DNA of 5,822 bases from assembly GCA_937884235.1 (NCBI GenBank), contig CALGBT010000124.1, positions 1 to 5,822 on the forward strand, in the 5' to 3' direction. This stretch comes from an uncultured Pseudomonadota bacterium. Lineage in GTDB: Bacteria; Myxococcota_A; UBA9042; CAIXZC01. The notes under the pieces are model-generated. The model had not been told where the DNA came from and ran no database searches. It was given only the letters and a program-made list of their open reading frames with translations. The position numbers and the translations under genes were made by a program. Of the stretch, positions 4,279-5,822 are shown in pieces (positions within the stretch are counted from its first letter, which is position 1; each line of letters begins with the position of its first letter).

Positions 4279-5822
4279 ATGCCGAGATCCTTGCTCATCG
4301 CCACTCTCCTGTTCACTGCATGTGTCTCCAAGCCGTCTCCATGGACTCCGGATGCAACTGGCACCGACACCAAGGCCGATGACGTCTCGATGGCTGATGG
4401 AAAGACTGAACTTTCAAGCTCCGACACAAATGTCACCGATGTCAATTTAGCGGATACACCGACGACGCCTGCCGACATTACCGACATTACCGACACTGCC
4501 GGTCCTGATGGCGATGCCGCTGGCGAAGACCTGGCCGAGCCACACGACCTGATAGACACCGACTACCTGCCGGATGAAGACACGGCGGATGCACTGTCCC
4601 AGCTCGATCTGGAGGAGCCTGCGGATAGCATTGAGCCCGAAGACCTCCTTGCCGACAGCACAGAGACAGTGGAGGATCTGGGTTGTGTCCCCGACTGCAA
4701 CGGCAAGGACTGTGGCGATGACGGCTGCGGTGGAACGTGCTGGGTAGGCGAGGCTGCGGAGTGCGACGACGAAGACCCCTGTACCGGCGTGGAGACCTGT
4801 CTCGAAGGCAAATGCGAAGCCGGCGACCCCACCGACTGCAACGACGACAACCAGTGCACCGAGGAGTGGTGCGAGGCAGGTTTGGGCTGTCAGTATCTCG
4901 CCCTCGAGGACGGCACTGAGTGCGAAGACGACGAGGTCTGCTGGCTGGGCGACACCTGCCAGTCAGGAGTCTGCGAAAGCGGTGACGAACTGAACCTGTG
5001 TGATGACCAGAACTCTTGCACTGTCGACTCGTGCAAGCCCAAAGAAGGCTGCAAGAACGTGGCCGCAGAAGACGGTTCCGAATGCAGCGATGGGACAGTC
5101 TGCACCGTGACAGACGGCTGCAACGCCGGGATTTGCACCAGCGGGAACCCCCTGGATTGCGACGACGGCATCTACTGCAGCCAGGACCTCTGCCACCCGG
5201 AGACCGGCTGTTATCACGACGTGGCCCCGGAGTGTGAAGGCGATGATGATGACTGGGACAACGACGGTCTTCTGAACATCGAAGACGCATGCCCCTACGC
5301 ATTTGACCCGGGCAACCCCGACTTGAATGACATTTCCGGCCCCGATGCTTGCGAGGCCCTGGCCGACCACGGCGAGTACCTCGCCCACTTTGATCTCAAT
5401 CTGGCGGCCGCCGGACTCGATTCCACGGCCCGGCGCACCAACGAACCGGTAGAAGTCCTGCTGGCCAACGCCCCGGCCAACTCGCGGCCTCGGATCCACT
5501 GGAGGTGGGTGGACGAAGCCCCCACCGACGTCACCGGCAATGTGGGTACGTCCCAGAACGGCGTCTCTGAGGCCAACGGTACCCTCCAGGCACCCGGGGG
5601 AGCGTTCAGCTTCTCTGGAAATGGCTCCTACCTCCAGGCCACGGGCGATTGGGATGCGCTAGAACTCAAACGAGATCACACTGTAATGCTGTGGTTCAAG
5701 ACCACCGGCGATCCCACCAAAACACAAGCTCTTTACTCCAGCAGCTACCAGACTATTTACAGTTCCCAGGTCGACGCGGCGTGGTCTGGCATCAACTTGC
5801 GGCTGGGCGAGCGTTGCGTCTA
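4279..5822 (+). CDS. Large cysteine-rich surface lipoprotein with acidic stalk, eight-Cys repeats, TSP3 motif and LamG-like domain (N-terminal 514 residues, runs off window)
   Basis: Probable exported, lipid-anchored surface protein; no enzymatic role is seen, and adhesion or carbohydrate binding is inferred from the LamG-like fold. A short signal (MPRSLLIATLLFTA) ends at Cys15 as a slightly unusual lipobox (FTAC). Residues 20-134 are a low-complexity Asp/Glu/Thr/Pro stalk, very acidic. Residues 136-154 carry a five-cysteine motif (C-x3-C-x4-C-x4-C-x3-C, with GKDCGDDGCGG). Residues 162-318 are three tandem eight-cysteine units. Residues 321-346 form a thrombospondin type 3-like calcium motif (DWDNDGLLNIEDACP). 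From about 366 (YLAHFDLN) a concanavalin/LamG-like jellyroll begins, with FSGNGSYLQ (445-453) and HTVMLWFKTTG (467-477). The start ATG 4279 is chosen because GAGG (4268-4271) lies 7 bases upstream; an in-frame ATG six bases earlier is too close to it. The frame is open to the window end. Such architectures are typical of Myxococcota/Bradymonadales. Confidence 0.88.
   Translation, partial: MPRSLLIATLLFTACVSKPSPWTPDATGTDTKADDVSMADGKTELSSSDTNVTDVNLADTPTTPADITDITDTAGPDGDAAGEDLAEPHDLIDTDYLPDEDTADALSQLDLEEPADSIEPEDLLADSTETVEDLGCVPDCNGKDCGDDGCGGTCWVGEAAECDDEDPCTGVETCLEGKCEAGDPTDCNDDNQCTEEWCEAGLGCQYLALEDGTECEDDEVCWLGDTCQSGVCESGDELNLCDDQNSCTVDSCKPKEGCKNVAAEDGSECSDGTVCTVTDGCNAGICTSGNPLDCDDGIYCSQDLCHPETGCYHDVAPECEGDDDDWDNDGLLNIEDACPYAFDPGNPDLNDISGPDACEALADHGEYLAHFDLNLAAAGLDSTARRTNEPVEVLLANAPANSRPRIHWRWVDEAPTDVTGNVGTSQNGVSEANGTLQAPGGAFSFSGNGSYLQATGDWDALELKRDHTVMLWFKTTGDPTKTQALYSSSYQTIYSSQVDAAWSGINLRLGERCV
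4472..4498 (+). repeat. Short tandem repeat, 9 bases x 3 (third copy imperfect), in the stalk
   Basis: CCGACATTA occurs at 4472-4480 and 4481-4489, and CCGACACTG follows at 4490-4498. The unit is a multiple of three, so copy-number change keeps the frame; it encodes part of the Asp-Ile-Thr repeated stalk of the surface lipoprotein. Confidence 0.6.
4762..5232 (+). repeat. Three tandem protein repeats of an eight-cysteine unit (53, 54 and 50 residues)
   Basis: Within the surface lipoprotein, cysteines follow C-x5-C-x5-C-x4-C-x7/8-C-x5-C-x4-C-x5-C, with 10 residues to the next unit. Units start at Cys162, Cys215 and Cys269, with boundaries near 4762, 4921 and 5083. Each unit is two alternating half-units, one ending in G-x-C and one ending in x-G-C, with recurrent CDD and CT around the second cysteine. 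Eight cysteines per unit suggest four disulfides. The DNA copies are diverged, so this is an old duplication. Confidence 0.85.

Noticed and set aside
4762..5232. DNA-level tandem repeat or CRISPR-like array in the cysteine repeats
   Set aside because: Repetition is at protein level only; the nucleotide copies are diverged and lie within one open frame.
4487..5302. Arg/Cys/Ser-rich minus-strand open frame (271 codons)
   Set aside because: Its composition is just the complement of the Asp/Cys-rich repeats in the surface lipoprotein gene, not a real basic protein.
4963..5499. Minus-strand open frame of 178 codons rich in Val/Ala/Gly
   Set aside because: Antisense of the same lipoprotein gene; no ribosome site and no motifs.

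Overview
The window (5,822 bases, GC-rich) reads as ordinary chromosomal sequence from a bacterium of the old Deltaproteobacteria, most likely Myxococcota or Bradymonadales. This is inference. It rests on the long cysteine-rich lipoprotein with an Asp/Thr-rich stalk, a thrombospondin type 3 motif and a LamG-like fold, and on a PlsB-like acyltransferase whose motif III reads FPGGTR. There are five protein-coding genes, two of them cut by the window edges. I see no rRNA, tRNA, CRISPR array, transposase or phage gene.

Left third (1-1983, minus strand): a two-gene phospholipid operon. A PlsB-like glycerolipid acyltransferase comes first, and gpsA (glycerol-3-phosphate dehydrogenase, its 3' end beyond base 1) follows with a 4-base ATGA overlap. 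GpsA makes sn-glycerol-3-phosphate from dihydroxyacetone phosphate and the acyltransferase probably uses it, so supply and first use of the lipid backbone look translationally coupled. A candidate promoter lies at 2018-2046.

Middle (1984-4002): a 341-base divergent gap packed with GC-rich inverted repeats (2083-2259), then a plus-strand lipoprotein of the endonuclease/exonuclease/phosphatase (EEP, DNase I-like) superfamily. Only 16 bases beyond it, and convergent with it, ends a minus-strand cytosolic protein with one HKD motif of the phospholipase D superfamily behind an N-terminal helical domain. The two enzymes belong to unrelated phosphodiesterase folds. They act on different sides of the membrane, so a joint system is not supported.

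Right third (3964-5822): a second divergent gap of 315 bases. It holds a five-tract G-quadruplex motif (minus strand, 4064-4088), directly abutting a 91-base fold-back with 28-base arms (4088-4178), and a good sigma70-like promoter (4223-4251). That promoter drives a large surface lipoprotein: short lipoprotein signal, about 115 residues of acidic stalk, one five-cysteine motif, three tandem eight-cysteine repeats, a TSP3-type calcium motif and the start of a LamG-like jellyroll, running off the right end.

I did not find a clearly new multi-gene system. The items most worth a second look are the two structured divergent gaps, the G-quadruplex next to the fold-back, the eight-cysteine repeat array, and the replaced glutamate in the acyltransferase motif III.
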